Shown: one piece after another, positions 1 to 9,867 of the stretch | Layout: the number at the start of each line of letters is the position of its first letter | How positions within the stretch are numbered: the first letter of the stretch is position 1 | Origin: Phytophthora colocasiae | Taxonomy: Eukaryota; Oomycota; Peronosporomycetes; Peronosporales; Peronosporaceae | Direction: 5' to 3' | NCBI GenBank assembly: GCA_018806915.1 | Contig: JAGKQI010000056.1 | Coordinates: 1-64,000, forward strand | Length of the DNA stretch: 64,000 nucleotides | Notes under the pieces: model-generated | Databases searched by the model: none | What the model was told of the DNA's origin: nothing | The model's input: the letters and a program-made list of their open reading frames with translations, nothing else | Position numbers and translations under genes: made by a program

Positions 1-900
1 TGTGGCCAGGACGGAGGCATCTCCGTCATACGCCCCCGCAGCTTTGCGCGAAGACGCTTTGTCAGCGTGGCATTGAATGCCGAACACAACTTTAAGTTGT
101 CGAGGGTTCGGTGCTAACAGCACAGGGTCCAGTGGACCCAGGCCTGCATGGACCTCAGCTTCATGCTGAAGATGAAGTAGCCGAGCGCTACGAGCTGCGA
201 TTGTAGCAGCGTATGAAGGCACCCGCCGGTGCTACACGTGTAGTAGTTCCACACATCTGAGGCCCAACTGCCACTCTGCAAGCAAAAGATGCGCCGGCCA
301 AAATGGCCGCAACCCTGCCGCAGGTCCCGCTTTTGGGCTCTGCTCAGGAAACGACGGCTCCCGGTGCAGACGCGGGGCGGTCTACTGAGGAAGAACTGAG
401 TTTTTGCAGTGCGTGGAAGAGGCGCATGGGGCTCCAGCCACTGAAGAAGCCTTCCAGCTCTGTGAACACGGAACGTGTGAGCAAACCCCAGGAGCTTGCC
501 GGTCGTCCAGGTGACCAAGACGTGAAGGGCATCGAGAAGCCGTGGATCGTGTTGATCGATCTCGAGGGCGTCTGGCAACCATATCATCACCGAAAGTGGA
601 AGGTAGTCAGCAATAACCGCTGAGGCGCTTCGAGCGCGAAGAAGGTAACACAGATTATGCACCTGTCCGGAAAATGTCTAGCGACGGGCGTCCGTATCAC
701 GGTGGCCAAGGTCCCCAGCTGGATCTGCGTGCTCGAAAAGATTTAAAGCTTGGACTTCGACGGCGCTTGAACTGCTGCCCGGTCCCCTGAACCTGGTGAT
801 TCGAGTACGACCTCATCACTTGGCATGGCGTGGCTGGGCGCCACTGAGCCATGCGATTGATTGGAAGTCGAAGACCTTGTGCTACGCACTTCTCTCCTAG
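1..900 (+). pseudogene. A0 gag 3' end (zinc knuckle) and protease remnant
   Basis: The region aligns with A1 gag and protease. A degraded CCHC knuckle lies near 225-275, and a frame at 303-623 holds the linker (residues DAGRSTEEELS) leading into the aspartic protease. Where a protease should have Asp-Ser/Thr-Gly, this copy reads IDLEG near 557-571, so the active site is destroyed. The gag and protease portions are in one frame here, which argues that the gag/pol frame change in A1 is a mutation and not a programmed shift. Confidence 0.7.
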
Positions 901-2080
901 TGGAGCTTTGGCGAGTCATGAACTCCACCTCTGCTAGGGAGAGCAGAAGCGCTATTGGCGCGAGCATCAAGCCGAGTCGGCTATGATGCGTGGAGAGTCG
1001 AGCCGTGTGTCCGGAGTTGAGTGGACAGCACCGGAGTGCGAGGACCTGCAGTCCTGTCGAGCGCGTAGCGCTGGTTGACGAGTGAGTCAACGTGCATGGG
1101 CAAAGCTAGCAAATCCCCTGTGGGGCGGCACGTTTTAGCCTCCGCCGAGTGACGCCGGTCGCCATGGCCGCATCACTGAATGCCGAGTGTGGTCATCCGG
1201 GCCTTACCAGGCTGGCCGTGAACTGTGGGGCGGCACCTTTTGTACTCCGTCGAGTGATACTGGTCGTGGACCAAGTCGACGCCGCTGGAGTGTCTCTGAC
1301 ACTGGACCTGTTACGGTCATTGATTGTGCAGCAGCACGTACTCCGCTGAGCGAGCATCGGTCGTCAAGACCGAGTGGATCGCAGAGTGTCACTGACGCAC
1401 TGGGCCTGAGAAAGGCCCAGGAAACCTGTGCGGCGGCACGGTTACTCAAATCGTCTAGGCTGACGTCGGCGGTAGACCGAGTCAGTCACTCACTGACACT
1501 GGGCCGGGGGCAGACCCCGCCATGAACCTGTGCGGCGGCTTGCGCATTAAACTACTACGTCAGTGGACGTTCGCTGCGAGCTAGGCGACGACGTCGTAAG
1601 GCTATGGGCCGAGACGCTCTGCGTCTGAGTCGTCCGTGACGCCAGAAGTGTCAATGCACTCTACTGGAGGGCTGTGCAGGCAGCTTATACACTCTGGTCG
1701 ATGGGTGAGTGGACGTGCAGTGCCGAAGGCAGCGTCCTGCTGGACGAACCCTGCCGAGTGCTTGACAAGCTCCTTCAGGCTAGAGGAGATGTCGTTCGCC
1801 GACTTTGGCGATGCCTTGAAAGGCTGGCGAACTCCGCCGAGGTGGTCACTATCGTCCGACCTGAAGAGGAGTTAAACTCATCGTCCCTCGTTGACGGAGC
1901 TCCGTCTTGGCCGAGTGATCAGAAGTGCGCTGAGCTGCCAGGGAGTGGATCGAAGTCCTCAACAATCCCCACTCGGATCCCTTCTACTCGCTTGCTGAAG
2001 GAAAATGGAGACGCGTTGTCTCAGAAGAGGAACGCGACTGAGTGGCCTGCCCCTCCTGACCGAGGTGCGTTCGTCACGAG
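901..2080 (+). pseudogene. A0 protease-RT linker remnant
   Basis: This matches the long, repetitive linker between protease and RT in A1 (7420-8160). Several imperfect units carry CGGC-GGCAC followed by a GACACTGG-type block. The stretch has no enzymatic motif. Frames at 1187-1525 and 1674-2090 preserve pieces of it, including the RPEEELN segment near 1857-1875. Confidence 0.6.
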
Positions 2081-3440
2081 ATCGACTTAGTTCCCGGAAC
2101 TAAACTCGCCTGCGTGACCCGGGGCAGTGGCCTCTCTTCCTAAAGAGCAATGCGACGTCATTGACGCCTTCTTCCGTGATGCGTAAGCTACGCGGCGGGT
2201 CTGCGTGCAGCGAGCAAGTCTCACGCACTCCGCGCGCAACGCGTTCTGTTGCCAGAAAGCCGAATGGCAAGTGGCGCATCGTTCACGCTTTTTAACAAGC
2301 TCAACGCTGCCACGATTCCAGCGCAGACGCCGATGTCCTAGGAAGGATGTGATATTCCGCTTACAGCGGTGAGCACCCCGAGCGGTAGGAAGTAAGCTCT
2401 AAGAGTGGCTCGTCCTATTCCCCAAGGGCTGTCAATTGCGCCTGCAACTGTTCTAATCAGCTAAGTGACGCACGTTCGTTCAGGGGTCTTACGGGCAGAG
2501 CTTCGTAGTAACTGACGTACTTTGACGGACGTATTCCGATCCACAGTCGAACGGGCCGAACACGGCAAGACTGACGTCGAGGTGCACGTGGAACACGTGA
2601 GAGCTACATGCTCGAGTGCATGCGCACGAACAAATTGTACGCACTAACGCAGACAAGTGCGTCTTTGGCGCGGAAGAAATCCTTCCTAAGGGTGCCCTTC
2701 ATGGCCTTTCGTGCTGATCCAGCAAAGGTCATCAGCGCCATTGTGGACTGGCCAGTTCCTTGAACCAGAAGGACTTTACGTAAGTGGCTGGGTTTGTCAG
2801 CCAACTACTTGCACAAGTACAGCGCAGAACTACGTGCTGAGTTACGAAAACAAGCTCAGCTACTGTCGGATTCTCGCGCTTAAGAGGGATTGCCGAGGGG
2901 TATGGCGTGCTGAGCACGAGAGTGCGTTCCACTCGTATCACAGGATAGCCCCTGCTTCGAGTTTGCACCACGATACTGGCGTTGCCATTTTTACCCCCGA
3001 AGTCACGTCCGTTCCATTGTCATCTGCTGACGCCTCGGACTAAAGGTTGCCATCGGCAGTGCTTTGACTACAAGCGGGACGCCGAAGAGGCGCGAACGCG
3101 TCATTGCGTTTGAGTCTCGGCAGCTTCAAGGCTGCTGGAGAAGAACTATCCACAGATTCATGACAATACTGAGCTACTTGGCGATGAAGTACGCTCTCGT
3201 CAAATTCAGGGTTCTCACCTGCTCGGCTCCCAAGCCGTTTGTGATCTACACCGGATCATGCGTCACTACGCACAGCGACGCAGTCGCCTCACCTCTCGCA
3301 GAGGATGGCCCGATGGCTCTCTTTCTTTGCGGAGTATAACTTCCGGGTGAAGTACAAGCCTACTGGCGCAGGCAGAACGTCCTCGCTGACGCGCTATCAC
3401 GTATACGCCCGGATCGTTATGAGTTATCTCATTGTCACTT
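2081..3440 (+). pseudogene. A0 reverse transcriptase and RNase H remnant
   Basis: Fragments in shifting frames match A1 and C: the start of RT (VPGTK..CVTR at 2085-2120), the KPNGKWRIVHAF block (2255-2295), a broken FDD region (2515-2535), the thumb, and the RNase H block containing ESRQL (3109-3125) and the end of RNase H with SFFAEYNFRVKYKP (3317-3360). Nothing continuous could be translated. An internal deletion removes part of the RT palm around 2345-2360. Confidence 0.65.
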
Positions 3441-3559
3441 TGCATGACGTCGTCCGTAGACGGACCATGGATTTCGAGCAGCTGTACGCGCCTCAGGACG
3501 ACTCTTGTGTCGCGCTGCTTCAAGCTTTTCTGGGAGCGATGAGTTTAAGGAGAAGCTCA

Positions 3560-4760
3560 AAGGTGACTCTGTCGACGCTACTAAAGAGCGAGACCTCAAC
3601 GCTATAGCTCTGGACGGCGGTCCTGCTGTACTACAGCATTTTGGGTCAGGATGACCCACCACGCGTGCGGTGGTTCCTCACGATGAAGTGGACCTGGAAG
3701 TATCGTATCCTCTGAGGCCCACTGACACGCCCAGTAACAAGCGGCCACGCTTCGGTCGCGATAAGACCTACGGAAGTCGGTGAGCTCCCATGTGCTGGTG
3801 GCCGAAGATGCTTACAGAGTGGGTCCAGCACATATGTGCACACGTGCCGAGACGTGTGTCATGCGGGTTAAACTCCTCGCCGCATGCGGCAGCGCGCTTT
3901 GGCAGAGCTTGCTCAACACTGTACCCTCTGGGTATTGGCAGTCTATGAGTATGCTCAGACTTTCGTCGTTTGGCCTGCCGAAGGACTCGGCAGGCAACAC
4001 GGGCGTTTGTTATGGTCTTTGTTGACCGTCTGAAGCAAGATGGCTCACCTGGCGGCTGTGCCGGACCACGCGCTCCCGATGGCGCTGTACAGCGACGATC
4101 TTTATCGATCGGGTCTTCCGCCAGCATGGGCTGCCAGACCATATGTCTGGGATCGAGACCCCCGTTTCACGGGTCACTTCTGGACGTCCGTCTTCTAAGT
4201 GCGCTTGGCCCTCGACTGGCAGCATGTCCACGGCGTGATCATCCAGCAGACCGACGGTGCAGACTGAACGCGTGAACCGCGTCCACTGGAGGACCACTCC
4301 CTCCCACACCAGCGTATGCGCTGAAAACGCCGAAGCGTTGGAGCGCTATGCGTCCCCTCTCGTGATTTGAGTTCCTCAATAATGAAACGCGGTGCGTCCT
4401 CGACAGGCTTCATGCCCCGTTCTACGTGAACGGCGCTTGCGCATCCGCGCGTCCCGCTCACTCCGCTACGCGGTAGCGCTTGCGGCTTGGTGGGGAGAGG
4501 CTGCATTGCCGTCGCTCGACTCCGGAAGCTTGCCGTGATACCGTCAGCCCCTTGCTGCCGTCCGCAAGCGGCAGTCGATGCCTTCCTCTCGATGAAGGCT
4601 TAGCGTCTTACGCCGTGTGCGTGACCGCAATGGCTGAAGAAAGCCAAGATGTTCCAAAAGGAACAGAAAGCTGATGCGCAAAGGCAGAAGCAACATGTAG
4701 TGGAGTTTGGCAAGGTCGGTGACCACGTTTTATTAAACGCTAAGAACCTGCTCTACACAC
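3560..4760 (+). pseudogene. A0 integrase core remnant
   Basis: The catalytic core is recognisable from the FGLPKDSAGNTG segment (3970-4005), VFVDRL (4017-4034), the SDRDPRFTGHFW block (4140-4180) and the TADH..TDGQTERVNRV block (4230-4275). The Trp codon TGG at 3936-3938, followed by QSMSM, is useful because the homologous codon in Gypsy-C (51896-51898) is a stop. The frame shifts every 50 to 100 bases. Confidence 0.65.
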
Positions 4761-5450
4761 GCAGTGTCAGCCGTCTTCAAGCACGGAAGTTGCGGCCGCG
4801 CTTCATTGGACCGTTCACGGTCTTTCGTGGCCAGAAAGTGGCCTGGGCATACACAGCTTGACTTGCCAAAGCGTATGCGAACACATCCTGTGTTCTACGT
4901 AGGCTTGCTTAAGCCATATCGGGATCCTGTTCTTGTGAGTTCTGAGGCGCTGGCGCCGAGTCGGACGAAGGCTGCACGGCAGCAGGTGGCAGAGCCACAG
5001 GTGGTTGCATCCGAACCAACAGGTCTTGTCGATCCGGAGCAACGTGATGCTCGAGGTCATAGACCCGCTGATGCAGCACCAGAGGCGACTCAGACCGGTC
5101 CCGCGACTCTAGGTCTCTCGAGACCAGTCGCTGGCGATGAGTCGGATGACCGACGTGGCGGTCGTGCTCCTTCACCGAGCCGACGCGGGTCTGCAAGCAA
5201 TGCAGCGCGTCTACACTCGCAGCGCGAGAACCCATCGACCGCTCGTCCTCCTCCTGCTCTGCTCGATGAGCAGGTGAGCTTCACTATCACGTGGATCGCC
5301 TGATGGCGCGGCGTCGTCGCCAAGGACACAACCAGTATCTGGTGAAGTGGCGGTTACCCTCACTCACAGAACTCGTGGGAGTTTGAGGTGCCACTACGGC
5401 AGGATTGCCCCGACGTCGTTGACGCGTATGATCGGGCACACCCGGTGTCG
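4761..5450 (+). pseudogene. A0 integrase C-terminus (GPF) and chromodomain remnant
   Basis: A GPF/Y-type module (LRPRFIGPF, 4790-4820) and HPVFYVGLLKPY (4884-4920) mark the integrase C-terminus. A basic, proline-rich tail leads into a chromodomain-like segment (HVDRLMARRRRQG then QYLVKWR, 5288-5353). The domain breaks soon after by frameshift. Chromodomains at this position are known to guide integration of chromoviruses to particular chromatin. Confidence 0.65.
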
Positions 5451-6401
5451 GACCGCCCGGTGGGCGTGCGACGGAGTCGCCGGGTGCCAAGCACCTCCCA
5501 CTAAGGTGGGAGTCCACAGGGTCGTTGCTGAGCTCAGGCTCTGACCCGTAGCTGCAATAGTTGCAGCGAGCACGTCGGTGCCGTCGACGTGGCATCGAAT
5601 GCTCAAACTGCAAGCGCAGTAGAGCTACATGCGCCTCGCGCGCGTGTTTCAAGGGTTTATGACCCTTTAACAACACTGGCCTATGGCCCGGAGCTTCGCG
5701 ATCATGAAGCGAAGATGGTTCGTGATGAACAACCGTCTTAATGACGTTCTGTCTAAACGGCAAGTGGTGATGAAACGGATTCTATCCGATCACCTGACGC
5801 TAGAAGTGTTCAATGGGTATGACTATGTCATGAGGCACTGTGGATGACAGGGATGTCAATGCATTGGACCCCACATGCTGCATAGCAGAAGGAGGTAGAT
5901 ATGCTCCTCCTGAGTGACAGCTTAGCTGTCTGGTGCTCGTTGACGTGTCTACGACGGTGCTGACCACGTGTATTCACAAGGCACAGTGTCTGTGACACAT
6001 AGTAGCGCTTGCGCCTGCTTCTAGGACAACTTGGCCATCAAGCCCTGCACACAGTGCTCATCCGAGGGTCACATTAACAGTGAAGCGAGTGGGCCCCACT
6101 GCTGTGTGGTTCGTGGAACCGTTGGTAGCCTGGAAGGCTTGCCCTGTGGATCACTGATCCAGTAGTATCATAGATACGCCACCTGTGGCCTTCTTTCCAT
6201 GCCCGTAGAGCCCCTTGACTCGAGCCAGTAGGCTCCTATGCTTGGTAAGCATTGGGCCCAAGTGTGTACCAAGTGGCATCGCGTACGGAGGCGTGTAACA
6301 CGCACGAGAGACAGCGCCGTCCGCGCAAGGTAAGGTGCCGTGGCCATCGGCCGATAATCGCGTCGTGTGTTTACACTTTCCGGATACGGTATCCGGAATC
6401 T
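5451..6401 (+). other. A0 3' untranslated region
   Basis: No gene is visible between the chromodomain and the polypurine tract. The stretch does hold several short hairpins: an AAGGGT/ACCCTT pair near 5650, GACAGC-TTA-GCTGTC at 5916-5930, and a 10-base-arm palindrome with arm TTCCGGATAC at 6378-6398. Confidence 0.6.
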
Positions 6402-6414
6402 TGGTGGGGGAGAG
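6402..6414 (+). promoter_or_regulatory. A0 polypurine tract
   Basis: GGTGGGGGAGAG lies immediately 5' of the LTR start TGTAACGGGG. This is the expected primer site for plus-strand DNA synthesis. Confidence 0.75.
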
Positions 6415-6797
6415 TGTAACGGGGATGTTACACGAATGTTTCTCGTTGGTGTGTGAAACGCGTGGATACATTTATGTGGGTACATAATGGTGTGTGACAC
6501 ACGAGTAGATACGTAGATGGCCTCAGAGCCTCACGTTGCATTTTGATTAGGATTTAGTATGTTAGATACTAAATCCGTTACATTTAGGATTAGGGCAATA
6601 AAATCAATAAAAATCAGTTTTGCATTTTACATAATTAGTGTTAGTTCCTTTATTATAGGGACACTGATTGTGGGAGTCCCGTATTTAGTGGACTACTTCG
6701 TTCTTGTATAGAACCGAAGGCTAGTGCCTTGCCAGCAGGACTCTACGAGTCAACTAAACTTCCTCTGCGCGGTGCACACCTACACAGCCCTGCTGCA
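6415..6797 (+). repeat. A0 3' LTR
   Basis: The 383-bp LTR starts TGTAACGGGG and ends CTGCTGCA. The start matches that of the Gypsy-C LTR (TGTAATGGGG), and the last 150 bp match the A1 LTR at 9525-9687 with about eight differences. It contains hairpins at 6414-6433 (GTGTAAC/GTTACAC) and 6550-6576 (11-base arms). No copy of the 5' LTR is in the window. Confidence 0.85.
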
Positions 6798-8659
6798 GTG
6801 GACAAACACGTCGTCAAAGTACGTCTGTGCGAATGCCCGCAGAGGCCTGAACAACTGCGTCACTAGACGGTTGAACGTTGCAGGCGCATTCGACAGCCCT
6901 TGGGGCATGACGAGCCACTCCCAGAGCATATCGCTCGGGGTGCTCACCGCTGTGAGCGGAATATCACTGGCTCGCATGAGCAGCTGATAGTAGCCATCGA
7001 CTAAGTCGAGCGCACTGTACATGGTGCAACCCACCATGTTGTTCTGAAGAACATCCTTCCTAGGAATCGGCGTCTGCGCCGGAATCGTGGCAGCGTTGAG
7101 CTTGTTAAAAGCGTGAACGATACGCCACTTGCCATTCGGCTTTCTGGCACAGAACGTATGCGCGGAGTGCGGAGACTTGCTCTCGCGCACGAGACCCGCC
7201 GCGTGCTTCGCACGGAAGAAGGCGTCAATGACGTCGCATTGCTCTTTAGGAAGAGGCCACTGTCGGGTCACGCAGTATTTAGTTCCGGGAACTAAGTCGA
7301 TCTCGTGACGAACGCCTCGGTCAGGAGGCAGGCCACTCGGTGGTTCCTTTGAGACAACGTCTCCATATTCCTTCAGCAAGGAGTAAAAGGGGTCCGAGGG
7401 ATTCTTGAGGATCTCCGATCCACTCCTGGCGTTCAACGCCTTCTTGACCTCGGCCAAGACGGACTCGTCAACGAGGGACGATAAGTTTAACTCCTCTTCA
7501 GGTCGGACGATGACCACCTCAGCGAGTTCGCCAGCCTTTAAGGCATCGCCAAAGTCGGCGAACGACATCTCCTCTAGATCAAGGAGCTTGTCAACACTCG
7601 GCAGCTCGTCCAGCAGGACGCTGCCTTCAGCACTGCCGCCCACTCCATCAACCAGAGTGTATAGCTGCCCACAGCCCTCCTGTGCGTCGGTACTCGACGT
7701 CACGGATGACTCAGACGCAGAGCGTCTCGCCCAAAAGGCCTTACGACGTCGTCGCCTAGCCGACGAACGTCCATTCGACGGAGTACGTGCCGTCGCACAA
7801 GTTTCGGCCTCTCTCGGCCCAGTGTCAGAGACACTCAGCGATCCACTCGGTCGATGGCCGATGTCGCTCAGCGGAGTACGTGCCGCTGCACAATCAATGA
7901 CCGTAGCTGGTCCAATGTCAAAGACATTCAGCGATCTACTTGGTACACGACCAGCATCGCACGACGGAGTACGTGCCGCCCCACAGGGATTACGTGGGCC
8001 TTGCCCACACGTTGACTCACTGTCAACCAGCGCTACGCGCTCAACAGGACTGCGGTCCTCGCACTCGGTGCTGTCCACTAACTCGGACACGCCGACTTCC
8101 AGCATCATAGCCGACTCGGCTCGATGCTCGCGCCAATAGCGCTTCTGCTTCCTAGCAGAGGTGGGTTCATGACTCGCCAAAGCTCCACTAGGAGAGAAGT
8201 GCGTAGCACTTAAGGTCTTCGACCTCCAATCAATCCATGGCTCGTGGCGCTCCAGCCACGCCATGCCAAGGATGAGGTCGTACCTCGAATCCAGGTCCAG
8301 GACCAAGCAGCGTTCCACGCTGTCGAAGTCCAAGAACTTCAGCCGCAGATCCATGGGGACCTTGGCCACCGTGACACGGACGCCCGTCGCTAGACGGACC
8401 GTAACTGTGTCACCTCTTCGCGCTCGAAGTGCCTCAGCATATTGCTGACTACCTTCAACGGTGATGTAGTTGCCAGACGCCCTCGAATCGATCAACACGA
8501 TCCACGGCTTCTCGATGCCCTTCACGTCTACCTGGACGACCAGCAAGCCCTGCTTGCTCACACGTTCCGTGTTCAAGAGCACGGAGCTCTTCACGGCTGA
8601 GCCCCAGTGCCTCTCACGCACTGCAGAACTCAGTTCTTCCCCAGTAGACCGCCCCGCGT
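6798..8659 (-). CDS. A1 protease and reverse transcriptase, 3'-truncated
   Basis: A single open frame of about 620 residues runs from the end of gag to the RT palm. The protease region contains VLIDSRASGNYI, so the catalytic Asp-Ser-Gly reads Asp-Ser-Arg; C has the normal DSGAS. A linker follows with three imperfect repeats around the motif AARTP. RT motifs follow in order: HEIDLVPGTKYCVTRQWPLPK, KPNGKWRIVHAFN, SALDLVDGYYQ, MPQGLSNAPATFNR and finally YFDDVFVH. The frame then runs into A0's LTR, so RNase H and integrase are absent. The long open frame in an old nested copy suggests good sequence quality here. Confidence 0.8.
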
Positions 8660-9473
8660 CTACTGGGAGCCGTCGTTTCCCTGGGCAGAGCCCAAAGCGG
8701 GACCCGCGGCAGGGTTGCGGCCATTTTGGCCGGCGCGCTCTTTGCGCAGAGGGCAGTTGGGCCTCAGGTGTGAGGGACTGCCGCATGTATAGCACCGGCG
8801 GGAGCTCATACGCTGCACCGCAGCTCGTAGCTCGGCTACTTCATCTTCAGCATAGCTGAGGTCCATGGGCTCGGGTCCACCGGACCCTGTGCTGATAGCA
8901 CCGACCCTCGACAACTTAAAGTTGTGTTCGGCATTCAGTGCCACGCTAACAGCGTCCTCGAAGGTGCGAGGATTCTGACGGAATGCCTCCGTCCTGGCCA
9001 CGCCAGCTCGTAAACCTTCCATGAAGCTTGACCTTAAGCTCACCCCAAGTGGGGAAGGCCATTTCTACCGACGTCCCAGACGTCAAGGCCCATTCTCGTG
9101 CTCGCCCTTCGAGCTTAGAGATGGCAAACGCCACGCGTTGCCCCTCCAACTGGAGCATGGCGGCCCCCATGGCCATTTCGACCTCTCGGGTCCGCAACAG
9201 GAGGTTCTCTCCTTCGTGCCCGTGAAAGGTCTTCACGCTGAGCGTGACGGGCTTAGCTCTCGGAGCGGGGTTAACCCCTTTTACATTCCGTTGGGTGTGC
9301 TCAACGAGAGCGTTTTCGTACGAGGAAAATGCCTCGAGGCGCGCGTTGACGGCCTCCGGCCCTTGGGACGCAAGGTGCGCCATACGTTCAGGGCCCAGCA
9401 AGGCCGTAAGCTTGTTATGCGTGTCCTGCTGACTCGGAGTCAAGTGAGCGTATGCTTCTGGCTCCATTCTCAC
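8660..9473 (-). pseudogene. A1 gag, one frameshift
   Basis: The start codon at 9473 ([11 protein letters not shown]) is the first after the PBS. The N-terminal part has a capsid-like helical segment ([21 protein letters not shown]). The frame breaks near 9035 and continues to a CCHC knuckle (CYTCGSPSHLRPNC, about 8740-8781). The gag frame stops at 8660, out of frame with pol. A0 is continuous at the same point, so A1 probably gained a base there. Confidence 0.75.
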
Positions 9474-9510
9474 AGAGAAACAGTCTTCAACTCAGGAGTT
9501 GGATTGACTA

Positions 9511-9522
9511 CAAGTGCTACCA
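9511..9522 (-). promoter_or_regulatory. A1 primer-binding site
   Basis: Read on the minus strand, the LTR end GCTGCA is followed by two bases and TGGTAGCACTTG. Gypsy-C has the same TGGTAGCACTT two bases after its LTR (47272). The matching tRNA is not identified. Confidence 0.7.
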
Positions 9523-9524
9523 GA

Positions 9525-9687
9525 TGCAGCGGGGCTGAGTAGGTGTGCACGGCACAGAGGAAGTTTAGTTGACTCGTAGAGTCCTGCTTGCAAGGCACTA
9601 GCCTTCGGTTCTATACAAGAACCAAGTAGTCCACTAAATACGGGACTCCCACAATCAGTGTCCATATAATAAAGGAACTAACACTAA
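9525..9687 (-). repeat. A1 5' LTR, inner part only
   Basis: These are the last 163 bp of the A-family LTR, matching 6640-6797 in inverted orientation. It is cut at 9687 by the TGTGGTGAAG start of a B-family LTR, with ACTAA as the possible duplicated target. Confidence 0.8.
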
Positions 9688-9867
9688 TGTGGTGAAGCGA
9701 ACGAGAATCTTTCCCGGAGAGGCGACATCAGCCACGAACCCGAAGAGAGCCGGAACAAGCGACAGGGGGGGACCTGTGATCCCCAGATCTGAGTCGAAAC
9801 AGACAAAGTGTACGATGGGTCCCGCCGGGGAACAGGCAACAGAGACACCGGCGGAAGACAAAGGTAT
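9688..9867 (+). repeat. B3 5' LTR, first part
   Basis: Starts TGTGGTGAAGCG and runs to the B1 insertion. It contains one complete unit of a local 53-bp repeat (GACAAAGTGTACGATGGG...) and ends with the start of the next unit (GACAAAGGTAT). The last four bases, GTAT, recur at 23539-23542 after B1. Confidence 0.8.

Larger units (their letters stand above)
1..6797 (+). mobile_element. Gypsy-A copy A0, 5' part outside window
   Basis: A Ty3/Gypsy chromovirus-type element in the order gag zinc knuckle, protease, RT, RNase H, integrase, chromodomain, 3' LTR. Its first 2.5 kb can be followed base by base against the reverse complement of 9000-6800 (copy A1), which identifies it as the same family. 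The reading frame is broken by dozens of small indels, mostly extra bases. Its 3' LTR ends at 6797, where A1's RT sequence begins, so A0 most simply sits inside A1. The predicted target duplication is the bases just after 6797 (GTGGA); the matching copy would lie upstream of the window. Confidence 0.85.
6798..9687 (-). mobile_element. Gypsy-A copy A1, truncated at both ends by later insertions
   Basis: On the minus strand the order is partial 5' LTR, PBS, gag, protease, RT. The RT stops right after the YFDDVFVH motif at 6798, where A0's LTR end abuts. The 5' LTR is cut at 9687, where the B3 LTR starts. The missing 3' part (RNase H, integrase, 3' LTR) should lie beyond A0, and the missing LTR part beyond B3. 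A1 is therefore the oldest layer visible. Confidence 0.8.

Noticed and set aside
6723..6989. Small plus-strand frame of 87 residues across the A0 LTR end
   Set aside because: It spans the junction of A0's LTR with antisense RT sequence and has no motif.
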